Translations under genes and position numbers: made by a program
Notes under the pieces: generated by a model
What the model saw: only the letters and a program-made list of their open reading frames with translations
What the model was told of the DNA's origin: nothing
The model's database searches: none
Shown: positions 8,276-15,980 of the stretch, piece by piece
Layout of the letters: the number at the start of each line of letters is the position of its first letter
Position numbering within the stretch: the first letter of the stretch is position 1
Origin: Actinomycetes bacterium
Lineage (GTDB): Bacteria; Actinomycetota; Acidimicrobiia; IMCC26256; Chersky-534
NCBI GenBank assembly: GCA_025463865.1
Contig: JAODBH010000262.1
Location: forward strand, 1-36,752
Direction of reading: 5' to 3'
DNA: 36,752 bases

Positions 8276-9862
8276 TTGGTTGCCATCGCCCGTCCGGCGC
8301 AGGACCGGAAACGCTGGTTCGCGCTCGTCGTGCTCTCGAGCTCGCTCTTCATCATCGTGCTCGACACCACGATCCTCAACGTGGCGGTCCCGACGATCAT
8401 CCGGGAGCTCCACACCGACGTCTCCGCGCTCCAATGGGTCATCTCGGGCTACGCGCTCGTCTTCGCCTCGTTGCTGATCACCTTCGGCCGGCTCGGGGAC
8501 ATCTTCGGCCGGAGGCGCCTGTTCTTCATCGGCGCCACCATGTTCGGCATCGGTTCGCTGGTGGCGTCGCTCTCCCACTCGGCGTCCCAGCTGTTCATCG
8601 GTGAGGCCCTGCTCGAAGGCATCGGTGCGGCCGCGATGCTGCCCGCGACCTTGTCCATCATCTCGGCCACGTTCCAGGGACGGGAGCGCGGCATCGCGTT
8701 CGCGGTCTGGGGTGCGGTCGCCGGCGGAGCCGGAGCCCTGGGGCCCTGGGTCGGCGGAATCCTCACCACCGACTACTCGTGGCGCTGGGCCTTCCGGATC
8801 AACGTCGTCATCGTCCCGATCGCGATCATCGCGGCGATCCTCGTCGTGAAGGAGTCGAAGGACGAGGACGCGAGCGGCCTCGACCCGCTCGGCGTGGTCG
8901 TCGTCACGCTCGGGCTGGTGGCACTCGTGTTCGGCATCATCGAGGCCGAGCGCTACGGGTGGTGGAAGGCGATCGGGAATCTGTCCATCGGCGGCCTCTC
9001 CGTGGTCCCGTTCTCGATCGCCGCGTCGGCCGTGCTCCTCACCGCCTTCGTGGTCCTGGAGATGCGGAGGGTCCGGGTGGGAGAACCGGTGGTGTTCGAC
9101 TTCACCGATCTGAAGCACCGCGGATTCCGCTACGGCCTGATCAACACCGGTGTCCTGGCGATGGGCGAGTTCGGCGCCTTCTTCGTCCTGCCCCTGTTCC
9201 TCCAGGCCGGTCTCGGTCTGTCGGCGGTGCGGTCGGGCGCTTGGTTGCTGCCCGCGGGCATCGCGGCCTTCGCGGGCGGCGCGATCGCCGGCGGCCTCAG
9301 CCACCGGTTCGGCCCCAAGTACGTCATCACCGCCGGCCTCACGTTGGAGGCCATCGGCATCTGGTACTACGTCGCGATCTTCGGACCGTCCACGTCGTTC
9401 CTCGACCTGCTGCCCGGGCTGGTGCTGCACGGCATCGGCATCGGCTTCGCCACGAGCCAGCTCACCAACGTGGTCCTGAGCGACATCCCACCCGCGAAGG
9501 CAGGCTCCGCCAGTGGCGCGGCCGGCATGATCCGCCAGGTCGGCACGGCCCTCGGCATCGCACTGATCGGCGCGATCTTCGCGTCGCAGGCGACCTCGCT
9601 CATCCACCACGACATCGAGAGAGCCAACGTGCCCGCGCCCGTCCGCGCCGCCGTGCTGGCCAACGTCCGCAACAGCGTGGGCGGCGGCACCACGAACGCG
9701 CACACCGAGCCGCAGATCACGACGATCATCCGCAACGGCATCTCCGATGCATCGAAACCGGCCGTCGGCTTCGCGGGGTTCGTCGTCACCATCGGCGCGC
9801 TGCTCTCGCTGCTGGTGCCCAACATCCCGCCCGACGAGGACCCCGCCGAACCGGTGCTGTAG
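8276..9862 (+). CDS. DHA2-family MFS drug exporter (14 membrane helices)
   Basis: Major facilitator protein of 528 residues, the size of 14-helix DHA2 (QacA/EmrB-type) drug:proton antiporters. The family motif LDTTILNVAVPTI is at residues 29-41, with the acidic Asp30 in helix 1. Loop motif A (GRLGDIFGRRR) spans about 71-81, and a Gly/Pro-rich motif-C-like stretch (GALGPWVGG) follows near helix 5. The start is a TTG at 8276, supported by GAGGAG at 8265-8270 with five bases of spacing; no in-frame ATG or GTG lies nearby. It stands alone on the plus strand, divergent from the HAD gene and convergent with the next MFS gene. Substrate unknown; multidrug efflux is the usual role. Confidence 0.93.
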   Translation: MVAIARPAQDRKRWFALVVLSSSLFIIVLDTTILNVAVPTIIRELHTDVSALQWVISGYALVFASLLITFGRLGDIFGRRRLFFIGATMFGIGSLVASLSHSASQLFIGEALLEGIGAAAMLPATLSIISATFQGRERGIAFAVWGAVAGGAGALGPWVGGILTTDYSWRWAFRINVVIVPIAIIAAILVVKESKDEDASGLDPLGVVVVTLGLVALVFGIIEAERYGWWKAIGNLSIGGLSVVPFSIAASAVLLTAFVVLEMRRVRVGEPVVFDFTDLKHRGFRYGLINTGVLAMGEFGAFFVLPLFLQAGLGLSAVRSGAWLLPAGIAAFAGGAIAGGLSHRFGPKYVITAGLTLEAIGIWYYVAIFGPSTSFLDLLPGLVLHGIGIGFATSQLTNVVLSDIPPAKAGSASGAAGMIRQVGTALGIALIGAIFASQATSLIHHDIERANVPAPVRAAVLANVRNSVGGGTTNAHTEPQITTIIRNGISDASKPAVGFAGFVVTIGALLSLLVPNIPPDEDPAEPVL

Positions 9863-9940
9863 CCCGGTCAGGAGGCGCTGACGGCGGGGCGGAGCATGTC
9901 GTCGGCGGAGATGCGCACCGGGCGCCCAGGGTGGCGGCGG

Positions 9941-11056
9941 TCAACCAAGCGGGAGATCCGCAGCCTCCAGCTCGATGCTCCCGACCACGTTGGGCTCCGG
10001 CTCCGACAGGACCCGTCGGCCGACGAACGCACCCCAGGCCGCCGCGGCCACCGCCGCCGCACCGCCGATCGCGAGCGGCACCCGGGCACCGAAGGTGTCG
10101 GCCAGCGCGCCGAGGATCGGGCCGCCGATCGGCGTCGTGCCGATCAGCAGCACGGTTTGGAGCGCGATCACGCGGCCCTGCATGCGCGGATCGGAACGCA
10201 CCTGCACGATCGCCGTCGTGGCGGTGATGTACATGACGCTGGTCAGGCCCACGATCACGACGATCGGGTAGACCGCGGCGAGGTTCGGCGCGACCGACAG
10301 CACGAGCATGCTCACGCCCAACGCGAAGGCTCCCATGATGATGTTGCGGACCCGTACGGTTGAGCGGTGGGCGACGATCAACGCGCCGACGAGGGCCCCC
10401 GCGCTGAACACCGCGTACACCGCCGTGTACGTGGCGTCACTCCCGTGCAGGCCATGGATGACGAACAGCGGGAAGAGGACCGTGAAGTTGTAGCTGAGCG
10501 AACCGATGACGGCGAGCATCGCGAACGTGAGCCACAACGCGGGCACTCGGGCGACGTACCTCAGCCCCTCGCGTACCTGGCCCCTTCCCCTTGGTGTGAC
10601 GCGGGATCGCCGCAGCTCCGACGGCCGCATCATGAACAGCGCGATCAGCACCGCGATGTACGAGAAGCCGTCGGCGATGAAGGCCCAGCCGTAGCCGACG
10701 CTCACCACGAGCGCGCCGGCGATCGCGGGTCCGAAGATCTTCGAGGTGTTGACCAACGCGCTGTAGAGCGTGACCGCGTTCGGCACGTCCTCGGGTCCGA
10801 CCATCTCGGTCACGAAGGATCGGCGTACCGGATTGTCGAACGCGAGCAGGCACCCGCCGGCGAGGGCCACGGCGTACAGGGCCCAGAGCGGAGGGTGGTG
10901 CATGAAGGCCAGAGCACCGAGCGCGAACGACTGCACCATCTCGAGGATCTGGGTGAGGATCAACAGGTTGCGCTTGTTGGACCGGTCGGCGATGACTCCG
11001 GCCCACGCCGACAGCAGCAGGATCGGGCCGAACTGGCAGACGGTGAGGAGCCCCAC
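9941..11056 (-). CDS. EntS-like MFS exporter; N-terminus probably extends to about 11209
   Basis: Major facilitator protein resembling the 12-helix EntS/DHA3 exporters (siderophore or drug efflux). Motif A appears as AGVIADRSNKR. The first normal start codon in frame is the GTG at 11056, giving 371 residues, but this removes the first membrane helix. The same frame stays open up to a TAG at 11252-11254. It encodes an expected N-terminus (RFLDQTFHSLRSRNFRLFFW, then a helix containing SNTGNWLTLVALTLLVLNL), yet no ATG, GTG or TTG occurs there. The conserved stretch begins next to an ACG at 11209, and a GTG with a purine-rich site (GGAAGGGG) lies one frame away at 11217. So the start is either non-standard, or a base change or frameshift has removed it. 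The gene is divergent from a hydrolase at 11353. Confidence 0.8.
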   Translation of the reverse strand: MGLLTVCQFGPILLLSAWAGVIADRSNKRNLLILTQILEMVQSFALGALAFMHHPPLWALYAVALAGGCLLAFDNPVRRSFVTEMVGPEDVPNAVTLYSALVNTSKIFGPAIAGALVVSVGYGWAFIADGFSYIAVLIALFMMRPSELRRSRVTPRGRGQVREGLRYVARVPALWLTFAMLAVIGSLSYNFTVLFPLFVIHGLHGSDATYTAVYAVFSAGALVGALIVAHRSTVRVRNIIMGAFALGVSMLVLSVAPNLAAVYPIVVIVGLTSVMYITATTAIVQVRSDPRMQGRVIALQTVLLIGTTPIGGPILGALADTFGARVPLAIGGAAAVAAAAWGAFVGRRVLSEPEPNVVGSIELEAADLPLG

Positions 11057-11246
11057 CTGGAACCCGCTGTTCGTGAGGTTGAGGACGAGCAGCGTCAGTG
11101 CGACCAGCGTCAGCCAGTTACCGGTGTTGGAGATCAGCTGTCCCCAGAAGAACAGCCGGAAGTTGCGGCTGCGCAGGGAATGGAACGTCTGATCGAGGAA
11201 GCGCCTCGTGGTTCCACCCCTTCCGGCCGTCGAGACAGTTACTACG

Positions 11247-11268
11247 CTTGGCTAACTATTGGTTTAGC
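11247..11268. promoter_or_regulatory. possible operator in the divergent MFS/hydrolase promoter region
   Basis: This AT-richer patch between two divergent genes contains the arms GCTAA (11251-11255) and TTAGC (11264-11268) and the partial direct repeat TTGGCTAA/TTGGTTTA. MarR- and other winged-helix operators often look like this, but no regulator gene is adjacent. The site would be placed to control the MFS exporter, the hydrolase, or both. Confidence 0.4.
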
Positions 11269-11352
11269 ACGCGGCTTCCGGTGGACCACAACTCCGTCAG
11301 GGCCCGCACGCGGGTGGGATGCAGATCCGGGAGTGCGTGGCACGCTGAGCGG

Positions 11353-12231
11353 GTGGAGACCCCGGAATGGTTCACCGATGCGCTGCAGGCGCCGGTCGAG
11401 GACGAGTACGTCGAGGTCGACGGGTGCTCCATCCACTACCGCCGCTGGGGGAGCGCCGAACGGCCCGGTCTCGTGTTGGTGCACGGCGGGGGCGCGCACG
11501 CGCGCTGGTGGGACCACGTCGCGCCGCTGCTGGCCGGCGAGTACTGCGTGGTGGCGCTCGATCTCTCCGGCCACGGCGACAGCGAGCGACGCGCGGAGTA
11601 CTCGTTCAGCCTCTGGGGACGCGAGATCATCGAGGTCGCCGCGCACTCGTGCATGGCCGAGCCGCCGATCGTCGTCGCACACAGCATGGGCGGCTGGGTC
11701 GCGATCACCGCGGCGGCGGAGCACCCGGACCGCATCGCGGGACTCGTCGTCATCGACTCCGCGGTCGCGGTGCCGGACCCCGAGCGGGAGGCGGCCGAGG
11801 TCGGTGAGGCGTTCGGGCGCCTCCGGATCTATCCGACGCTCGACGCCGCGCTCCTCCACTTCCGCACCGTTCCCCGTCAACCCGACGTGCTGCCGTACGT
11901 CACCGAGCACGTCGCGCTCACGTCGGTCCGTGCGGTCGAGGGCGGGTGGACGTGGAAGTTCGATCCCGCGGTGTTCGAGTGCGGGATGCTCGACGCCGCG
12001 ATCCTGCCCCGGGTGCGCTGTCGGGTCTCACTGTTCCGTGCCGAGCACGGGCTCGTCACACCGAGGATCGGCGTGTACATGTACGAGCAGCTCGGCCGGG
12101 TCGCGCCCGTGGTGGAGGTGCCGCTCGCGTGGCACCACATCATGCTGGACCAGCCGATCCCGTTGGTGACCGGCCTCCGGGCCATGCTCGCCGACTGGGA
12201 GCACTCGGTCGCCGCCACGCGCTCGACCTGA
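11353..12231 (+). CDS. alpha/beta-fold hydrolase
   Basis: Alpha/beta hydrolase of 292 residues from the GTG at 11353; homology-like sequence begins there, and the longer open frame upstream overlaps the MFS promoter on the other strand. The oxyanion loop is VHGGGAHARWW, the nucleophile elbow AHSMGG carries Ser111, and the His is His260 within AWHHIMLDQP. The acid is probably Glu230 (FRAEHGL) rather than the commoner Asp. The GHH-M-LDQP-like ending is seen in epoxide hydrolase and MhpC-like subgroups. No operon partner on this strand: it is divergent from the MFS gene and convergent with the DUF5666 gene across a hairpin. Substrate unknown. Confidence 0.88.
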   Translation: METPEWFTDALQAPVEDEYVEVDGCSIHYRRWGSAERPGLVLVHGGGAHARWWDHVAPLLAGEYCVVALDLSGHGDSERRAEYSFSLWGREIIEVAAHSCMAEPPIVVAHSMGGWVAITAAAEHPDRIAGLVVIDSAVAVPDPEREAAEVGEAFGRLRIYPTLDAALLHFRTVPRQPDVLPYVTEHVALTSVRAVEGGWTWKFDPAVFECGMLDAAILPRVRCRVSLFRAEHGLVTPRIGVYMYEQLGRVAPVVEVPLAWHHIMLDQPIPLVTGLRAMLADWEHSVAATRST

Positions 12232-12253
12232 GGCACTTCGTCGGACCCTTGAC

Positions 12254-12288
12254 GCCTTGGCGCCGCCGACGGGCGGCGACGCCAAGGC
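12254..12288. terminator. bidirectional hairpin in a convergent gap
   Basis: GCCTTGGCG (12254-12262) pairs exactly with CGCCAAGGC (12280-12288), and CCGCC pairs with GGCGG inside it, with a 3-base bulge. It lies between two convergent genes and has no T-run, so it is best read as a shared GC-rich terminator. Confidence 0.7.
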
Positions 12289-12321
12289 AGGGGTGCCGGC
12301 GCACCGGCCGGATCGGATCGA

Positions 12322-13236
12322 TCAGCTCGCGGGCGGGGCGCCGCCGAACCCGCCACCGGGGCGACCGACCGCGGACACGCCGCTGTTGATCGAGGTGGCA
12401 GTCACGACGCCGTTGCTCGTCGTCCCGCGCACCGTCACGGAGTCACCGACGGCGAGCGCAGACACGGCGCTCGTCGACACCTTCACGACCGACGTGGATG
12501 CGGTCGTGGTGACCGTGACCGTCGTACCGTCCGACGCGGTGATCGTGAGCGTGGCGCCGCTGACCGACTTCACGGTTCCGGTGGCCCGGTTCATCGAGCC
12601 GCTCCCGCCGAACTTGCCGCCACCGGGGGCCGGGCCCGGCTGGCCCTGGCCACCACTCGGCGGAGCTCCACCTCTGCCGGCGGCCGGGCCGCCGGTGGTG
12701 GTGGCGGTATCCCCGTCGACGATCTGGACGGCCTCGATCTTCGTGGCGGTACCGCTGCCGACGACGCTCACCGTGTCACCGACGGCCACCGCATCGACGC
12801 TGCTCTTCGTACCGACCGTCACCGTTGTCGACGCGCTGGTGTCGACCTCGCTGGTTCCGGTCTGGGTCTTCACCGTGATGGTGGACCCGTTGATCGCGGA
12901 GATCGTTCCCGACGTGCCCCCACCACCGGGAGCGCCCCGGAAGCCGGTCGCCCCGGCTGCGGGGGCGCTGACCGCCTGGGCCGCGGTTGATGACGACAAG
13001 GCGTTGACGGCGAAGAACCCTCCCACCGCGACGGCCACGGCCGCGACACCGGCGATGACGAGCGTGCGCGCCGACCGCGTCCCGGCGCGTCGGGGATGGT
13101 CGACCTCGCGGGGGAGATCGTCAGCGGTCGTGGCGTCCTCGGAGGTGGCGTCCTCGGAGGTGGCGTCCTCGGACGTGAGGCGGTCGGACGACGGGTTCTC
13201 GGACGACGGGTCTTCGGGGTGTGTGGACTCGGACAT
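12322..13236 (-). CDS. membrane-anchored protein with two DUF5666-like domains
   Basis: 304-residue protein of unknown function. The layout is: an acidic, repetitive cytoplasmic tail (1-45, with SEDAT three times at 22-36), basic residues, one membrane helix (about 58-78), then an outside part with two similar beta-rich domains (about 107-173 and 217-285) separated by a Gly/Pro/Gln linker. Each domain carries the pattern G-T-V/I-x-x-(I/V)-x-G-x-T-(I/L)-T-(V/I) and a later AVGD-x-V-x-V, as in DUF5666 domains. The C-terminus is Gly-rich. The ATG at 13236 follows AAAGGA at good distance. It appears to be a single-gene unit with a promoter at 13348-13375 and a terminator at 12254-12288. A cell-surface role is inferred from topology only. 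Confidence 0.85.
   Translation of the reverse strand: MSESTHPEDPSSENPSSDRLTSEDATSEDATSEDATTADDLPREVDHPRRAGTRSARTLVIAGVAAVAVAVGGFFAVNALSSSTAAQAVSAPAAGATGFRGAPGGGGTSGTISAINGSTITVKTQTGTSEVDTSASTTVTVGTKSSVDAVAVGDTVSVVGSGTATKIEAVQIVDGDTATTTGGPAAGRGGAPPSGGQGQPGPAPGGGKFGGSGSMNRATGTVKSVSGATLTITASDGTTVTVTTTASTSVVKVSTSAVSALAVGDSVTVRGTTSNGVVTATSINSGVSAVGRPGGGFGGAPPAS
13131..13175. repeat. three tandem 15-bp units inside the DUF5666 gene
   Basis: The unit TGGCGTCCTCGGAGG occurs at 13131-13145 and 13146-13160 exactly, and at 13161-13175 with one change. The unit length is a multiple of three, so it only changes the number of SEDAT copies in the acidic tail. It may vary between strains by slippage. Confidence 0.9.
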
Positions 13237-13347
13237 CGGTGGTTCCTTTCGGATCGTGGAGAGAGATCGACGGATCGGGAGTTGCTGGTGATCGTCCGGT
13301 CGCTCGAGCCGACGTCCGCAGACTCCGGGTGCCACATTGGGGATCGG

Positions 13348-13375
13348 AGGTAAGACGACTCTTCGACCCGTGCAA
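13348..13375 (-). promoter_or_regulatory. candidate promoter of the DUF5666 gene
   Basis: On the minus strand TTGCAC (13375-13370) and TTACCT (13353-13348) are 16 bases apart, a reasonable -35/-10 pair, leaving a leader of about 100 bases before the ATG at 13236. The rest of the 13237-13467 gap shows nothing I can name. Confidence 0.4.
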
Positions 13376-13467
13376 GAACTTCGACAGACCGGTCCCGTCA
13401 GGGCGCGTTCGGACCTCTCGCGGCGCGAGACCTGTGCATGCCCTTGGATCTGGGCCAGAATCCCGGA

Positions 13468-14181
13468 ATGGTGGAGACGGGAGCACAGCGGGTCGGGATC
13501 CTGACGCCGATGGTGTCGGAGTTGGCGCCGTTCCAGGAGCGCATCGAGCTCGTGGAGGACGGACCGTTCCACCGCGGCAAGGTCGGCGGTACCGAGGTCG
13601 TCGTGATGCTCACGACCATGGGAATGGGACCGGCCGCCGACGCCGCCGCGCAGATCATCGAGACCGGCGTGGAGCACGTGATCATGGTCGGCGTCGCCGG
13701 TGGCATCGACGCCGAGACGGTCAGCATCGGTCAGCTGATCACCCCCGAGGCCGTCATCGACCGGCTGACGGGTGAGTCGTTCCGGCCCGCGCCGACTCCC
13801 GGCGTCACGCCGCAGGGAAAGATCGAGTGCGGGGACGAGCTCATCACCGACGCACCGAGGCTCGCGATGCTCACCGCCGACGGCGTCATCGCGCTCGACA
13901 TGGAGACCGCCGCGGTCGCGCGCGTCTGCGAGGCCGCGGGCGTGCCCTGGTCGGTGTTCCGCGGCATCAGCGACTTCGCCGGCGACCCGCTCATCGACGC
14001 GGCCTTCTTCGCGATGGCCAAGCCGGACGGAACCATGGATCCCGCGGATCTCACGGCCTACCTCGAAGCCGATCCAACCCGCTTGCCCCGTCTGATGGAG
14101 CTCGCGGCCGGCGCCGGAACCGCGGCCGCCAACGCAGCGATGGCGGCGATCGACGCGATCAAGGCCGCGAACCCGGAGTAG
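13468..14181 (+). CDS. nucleoside phosphorylase-fold protein (MTA/SAH nucleosidase-like)
   Basis: Purine nucleoside phosphorylase/uridine phosphorylase fold, closest in pattern to 5'-methylthioadenosine/S-adenosylhomocysteine nucleosidase. Starting at the ATG at 13468 (237 residues), VGILTPMVSELAPF aligns with the nucleosidase N-terminus, placing Glu18 at the general-base position. LDMETAAVARV carries the ribose-binding Glu146, and FRGISDF carries the catalytic Asp169. GVAGGID is the glycine turn. An upstream ATG at 13438 would add ten residues without conserved sequence. The middle around residues 98-130 is shorter than in the E. coli enzyme, and a C-terminal Ala-rich helix is added, so the nucleoside specificity is uncertain. 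It stands as a single gene on the plus strand. Confidence 0.85.
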   Translation: MVETGAQRVGILTPMVSELAPFQERIELVEDGPFHRGKVGGTEVVVMLTTMGMGPAADAAAQIIETGVEHVIMVGVAGGIDAETVSIGQLITPEAVIDRLTGESFRPAPTPGVTPQGKIECGDELITDAPRLAMLTADGVIALDMETAAVARVCEAAGVPWSVFRGISDFAGDPLIDAAFFAMAKPDGTMDPADLTAYLEADPTRLPRLMELAAGAGTAAANAAMAAIDAIKAANPE

Positions 14182-14204
14182 CGCACGCAGCGTGCAGGCG
14201 TGCG
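14182..14204. terminator. small hairpin in a convergent gap
   Basis: CGCACGC (14182-14188) pairs with GCGTGCG (14198-14204) directly after the nucleosidase stop and ten bases before the end of the convergent DUF1684 gene. It is short and lacks a T-run, so it is a weak terminator candidate. Confidence 0.45.
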
Positions 14205-14213
14205 CGTCAGCCG

Positions 14214-14870
14214 TCAGTGGTCGGCGGGATGCAACTCACCTACGCGCATCGGCACGCGCACCACGTTCCCCGGCGGCGCCAACGGGCACACCCACGCGGG
14301 GTCGTAGGCGCACGACGGGTTGTACGCGAAGTTGAAGTCGATCACGAGCTCGCCCTCGGAGCCTCCGAGATCGGCGCCCTTGACCGTGTCGAGCAGGTAG
14401 CGACCGCCCCCGTAGGTCTCGCGCCCGGCCAGTGCGTCGCGCACCGGGACGAAGAGCCCACCGCCGTAGGAGGCGAGTGCCCAGACGTCGAGGTCGCCGA
14501 CCTCCGGGACGTGCAAGACGCCGACCCGTCGGAACGGCACCACGCCGTCGGTGGCGCTCTCGAACTCGAACCGGACGTTGTCGACGTCACCGTCGAGCTC
14601 GACGACGAAGCGCAGGTCGGCGTCGTAGGGAACCACCGGTGCGCCCGGGTACGCGGTCCGATCGGCGACGGGAACCGGTGACTGGGGGTGGTGCTGCAGG
14701 AGATCGTTGCGGCCATCGACCCAGTGCCCGTGCGCGGCAGGCACGTCGTCGACCGCGAGTGTCCGGACCTCGCGGTAGAGCGTGAAGACGCGCCGGCGCC
14801 AGTCGAGGAGCTCGAGCGCATCGGTGGCGGCCCCACCGCCGGGATCCTTGCTGTCCGTGGGAACCGTCAT
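14214..14870 (-). CDS. DUF1684 family protein
   Basis: 218-residue protein with the signature of DUF1684: a mid-region beta core, then ETYGGGRYLLDT, and the C-terminal IDFNFAYNPSCAYDPAWVCPLAPPGN with two cysteines, followed by a G-E-L near the end. The function of the family is unknown. There is no signal peptide, so it is probably cytoplasmic. The ATG at 14870 is chosen because the upstream frame loses all family-like sequence. It is divergent from the hydroxyacid dehydrogenase gene, with 80 bases between the two starts, so a shared regulatory region is possible. Confidence 0.88.
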   Translation of the reverse strand: MTVPTDSKDPGGGAATDALELLDWRRRVFTLYREVRTLAVDDVPAAHGHWVDGRNDLLQHHPQSPVPVADRTAYPGAPVVPYDADLRFVVELDGDVDNVRFEFESATDGVVPFRRVGVLHVPEVGDLDVWALASYGGGLFVPVRDALAGRETYGGGRYLLDTVKGADLGGSEGELVIDFNFAYNPSCAYDPAWVCPLAPPGNVVRVPMRVGELHPADH

Positions 14871-14950
14871 GGGCCCTCGATCGTGGTGGCCGGGGTGCGC
14901 AAGTATCGCCCAACCGGGCGGCCGACCGTCGTTGGCGCGATGCTGCAGCC

Positions 14951-15952
14951 ATGCGCAAGCGAGTGCTGCTCCCGTCCCCACTGATCCACCCTTCGGGCGA
15001 ATCGATCCTCGAGGACGAGGTCGACGTGCTGCGTGCGGCCGAGCTCGGTCCCGACGGCGTGGCGGAGGTGCTTCCGACGGTGCACGGCATCTACAACCGC
15101 GCCGACGCGGCAACCATCGCGGCCGCGAAGTCACTCGAGGTGGCGGCGAGCGGTGGGTCCGGCGTCGACTTCATCGACATCGCGGCGGCCACCGAGCACG
15201 GCGTGCTGGTGGTGAACGCCACGGGAGCGCAGAACGTCTCGGTAGCCGAGCACGCCGTCGGCCTGCTGCTGGCTCTGGTCAAGCGGATCGCGATCTCCGA
15301 CCGGCTGTTGCGGAGCGGCGCCTTCCCCGATCGCAGCGAGTACCGCGGCGACGGTTGGCCGCTCGGGTTCCCGCGCGAGCTGCACGGGCGGACGCTCGGT
15401 GTCCTCGGCTACGGCGCGATCGGACGGGAGATGGCGCGAGTCTGCGACGCGGCGTTCTCGATGCCGGTCGTCGCGTACGACCCGTTCGTCGACCCCGCCA
15501 CCGCCACCGGCCCCGCGGAGCTGGTCGGCTCGCTCGACGAGCTGCTCGCGCGCGCCCAGGTGTTGTCGATGCACCTTCCCCTCAGCGACGAGACGCGCGG
15601 GATCATCGGGGCGGAACAGCTCGCCCGCCTGCCCGAAGGCGCGTATCTGCTCAACATGTCGCGCGGCGGCACGGTCGACGAGCCGGCCCTGATCGAGGCG
15701 CTGAGGTCCCGACGCCTCGCCGGAGCCGGACTCGACGTGTTCACCGAGGAGCCGCTGGCAGTCGACAGCCCACTGCGAAGCCTCGACAACGTGGTGCTCA
15801 CCCCGCACATCGGCGGCTGGACCGCGGAGGCGCTTCCCCGCCTCTCGCAGACCACTGCGCTCGAGATCCTCACCGCGTTGCGCGGCGACCGGCCGCAGCG
15901 CCTGGTGAACCCCGATGCGTGGCCCGCGTTCCAGGCCCGCCGCCAGGCCTGA
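14951..15952 (+). CDS. D-isomer-specific 2-hydroxyacid dehydrogenase
   Basis: NAD-dependent D-2-hydroxyacid dehydrogenase of 333 residues (phosphoglycerate/glyoxylate reductase superfamily). The dinucleotide fold is VLGYGAIG (151-158). The catalytic set is Arg238 (NMSRGGTVDE), Glu267 (FTEEPL) and His286 (TPHIGGWT). The substrate loop near SGGSGVDFID (67-76) is conserved. There is no ACT or other C-terminal regulatory domain, so it is not a long SerA. It reduces a 2-keto acid or oxidises a D-hydroxy acid; the exact one is not readable. It appears monocistronic, ending in the hairpin at 15961. Confidence 0.93.
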   Translation: MRKRVLLPSPLIHPSGESILEDEVDVLRAAELGPDGVAEVLPTVHGIYNRADAATIAAAKSLEVAASGGSGVDFIDIAAATEHGVLVVNATGAQNVSVAEHAVGLLLALVKRIAISDRLLRSGAFPDRSEYRGDGWPLGFPRELHGRTLGVLGYGAIGREMARVCDAAFSMPVVAYDPFVDPATATGPAELVGSLDELLARAQVLSMHLPLSDETRGIIGAEQLARLPEGAYLLNMSRGGTVDEPALIEALRSRRLAGAGLDVFTEEPLAVDSPLRSLDNVVLTPHIGGWTAEALPRLSQTTALEILTALRGDRPQRLVNPDAWPAFQARRQA

Positions 15953-15960
15953 GCGACCGG

Positions 15961-15980
15961 GCGGTTCGACGCCGAACCGC
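15961..15980. terminator. perfect hairpin shared by two convergent genes
   Basis: GCGGTTCG (15961-15968), loop ACGC and CGAACCGC (15973-15980) form a perfect 8-base stem. It lies between the dehydrogenase stop and the amidohydrolase stop, overlapping the latter, and can serve both strands. Confidence 0.65.

Noticed and set aside
7787-9703. 638-codon minus-strand frame over the HAD and DHA2 genes
   Set aside because: Overlaps two clear genes on both strands and has no conserved sequence.
9868-10089. 73-codon minus-strand frame ending beyond the MFS stop
   Set aside because: Most of it is an alternative frame of the MFS gene. The last 25 codons look mildly coding-like, but no start or homology supports it.
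13438-13467. Upstream ATG for the nucleosidase-like gene
   Set aside because: Adds ten residues with no conservation and no better ribosome-binding site than the ATG at 13468.
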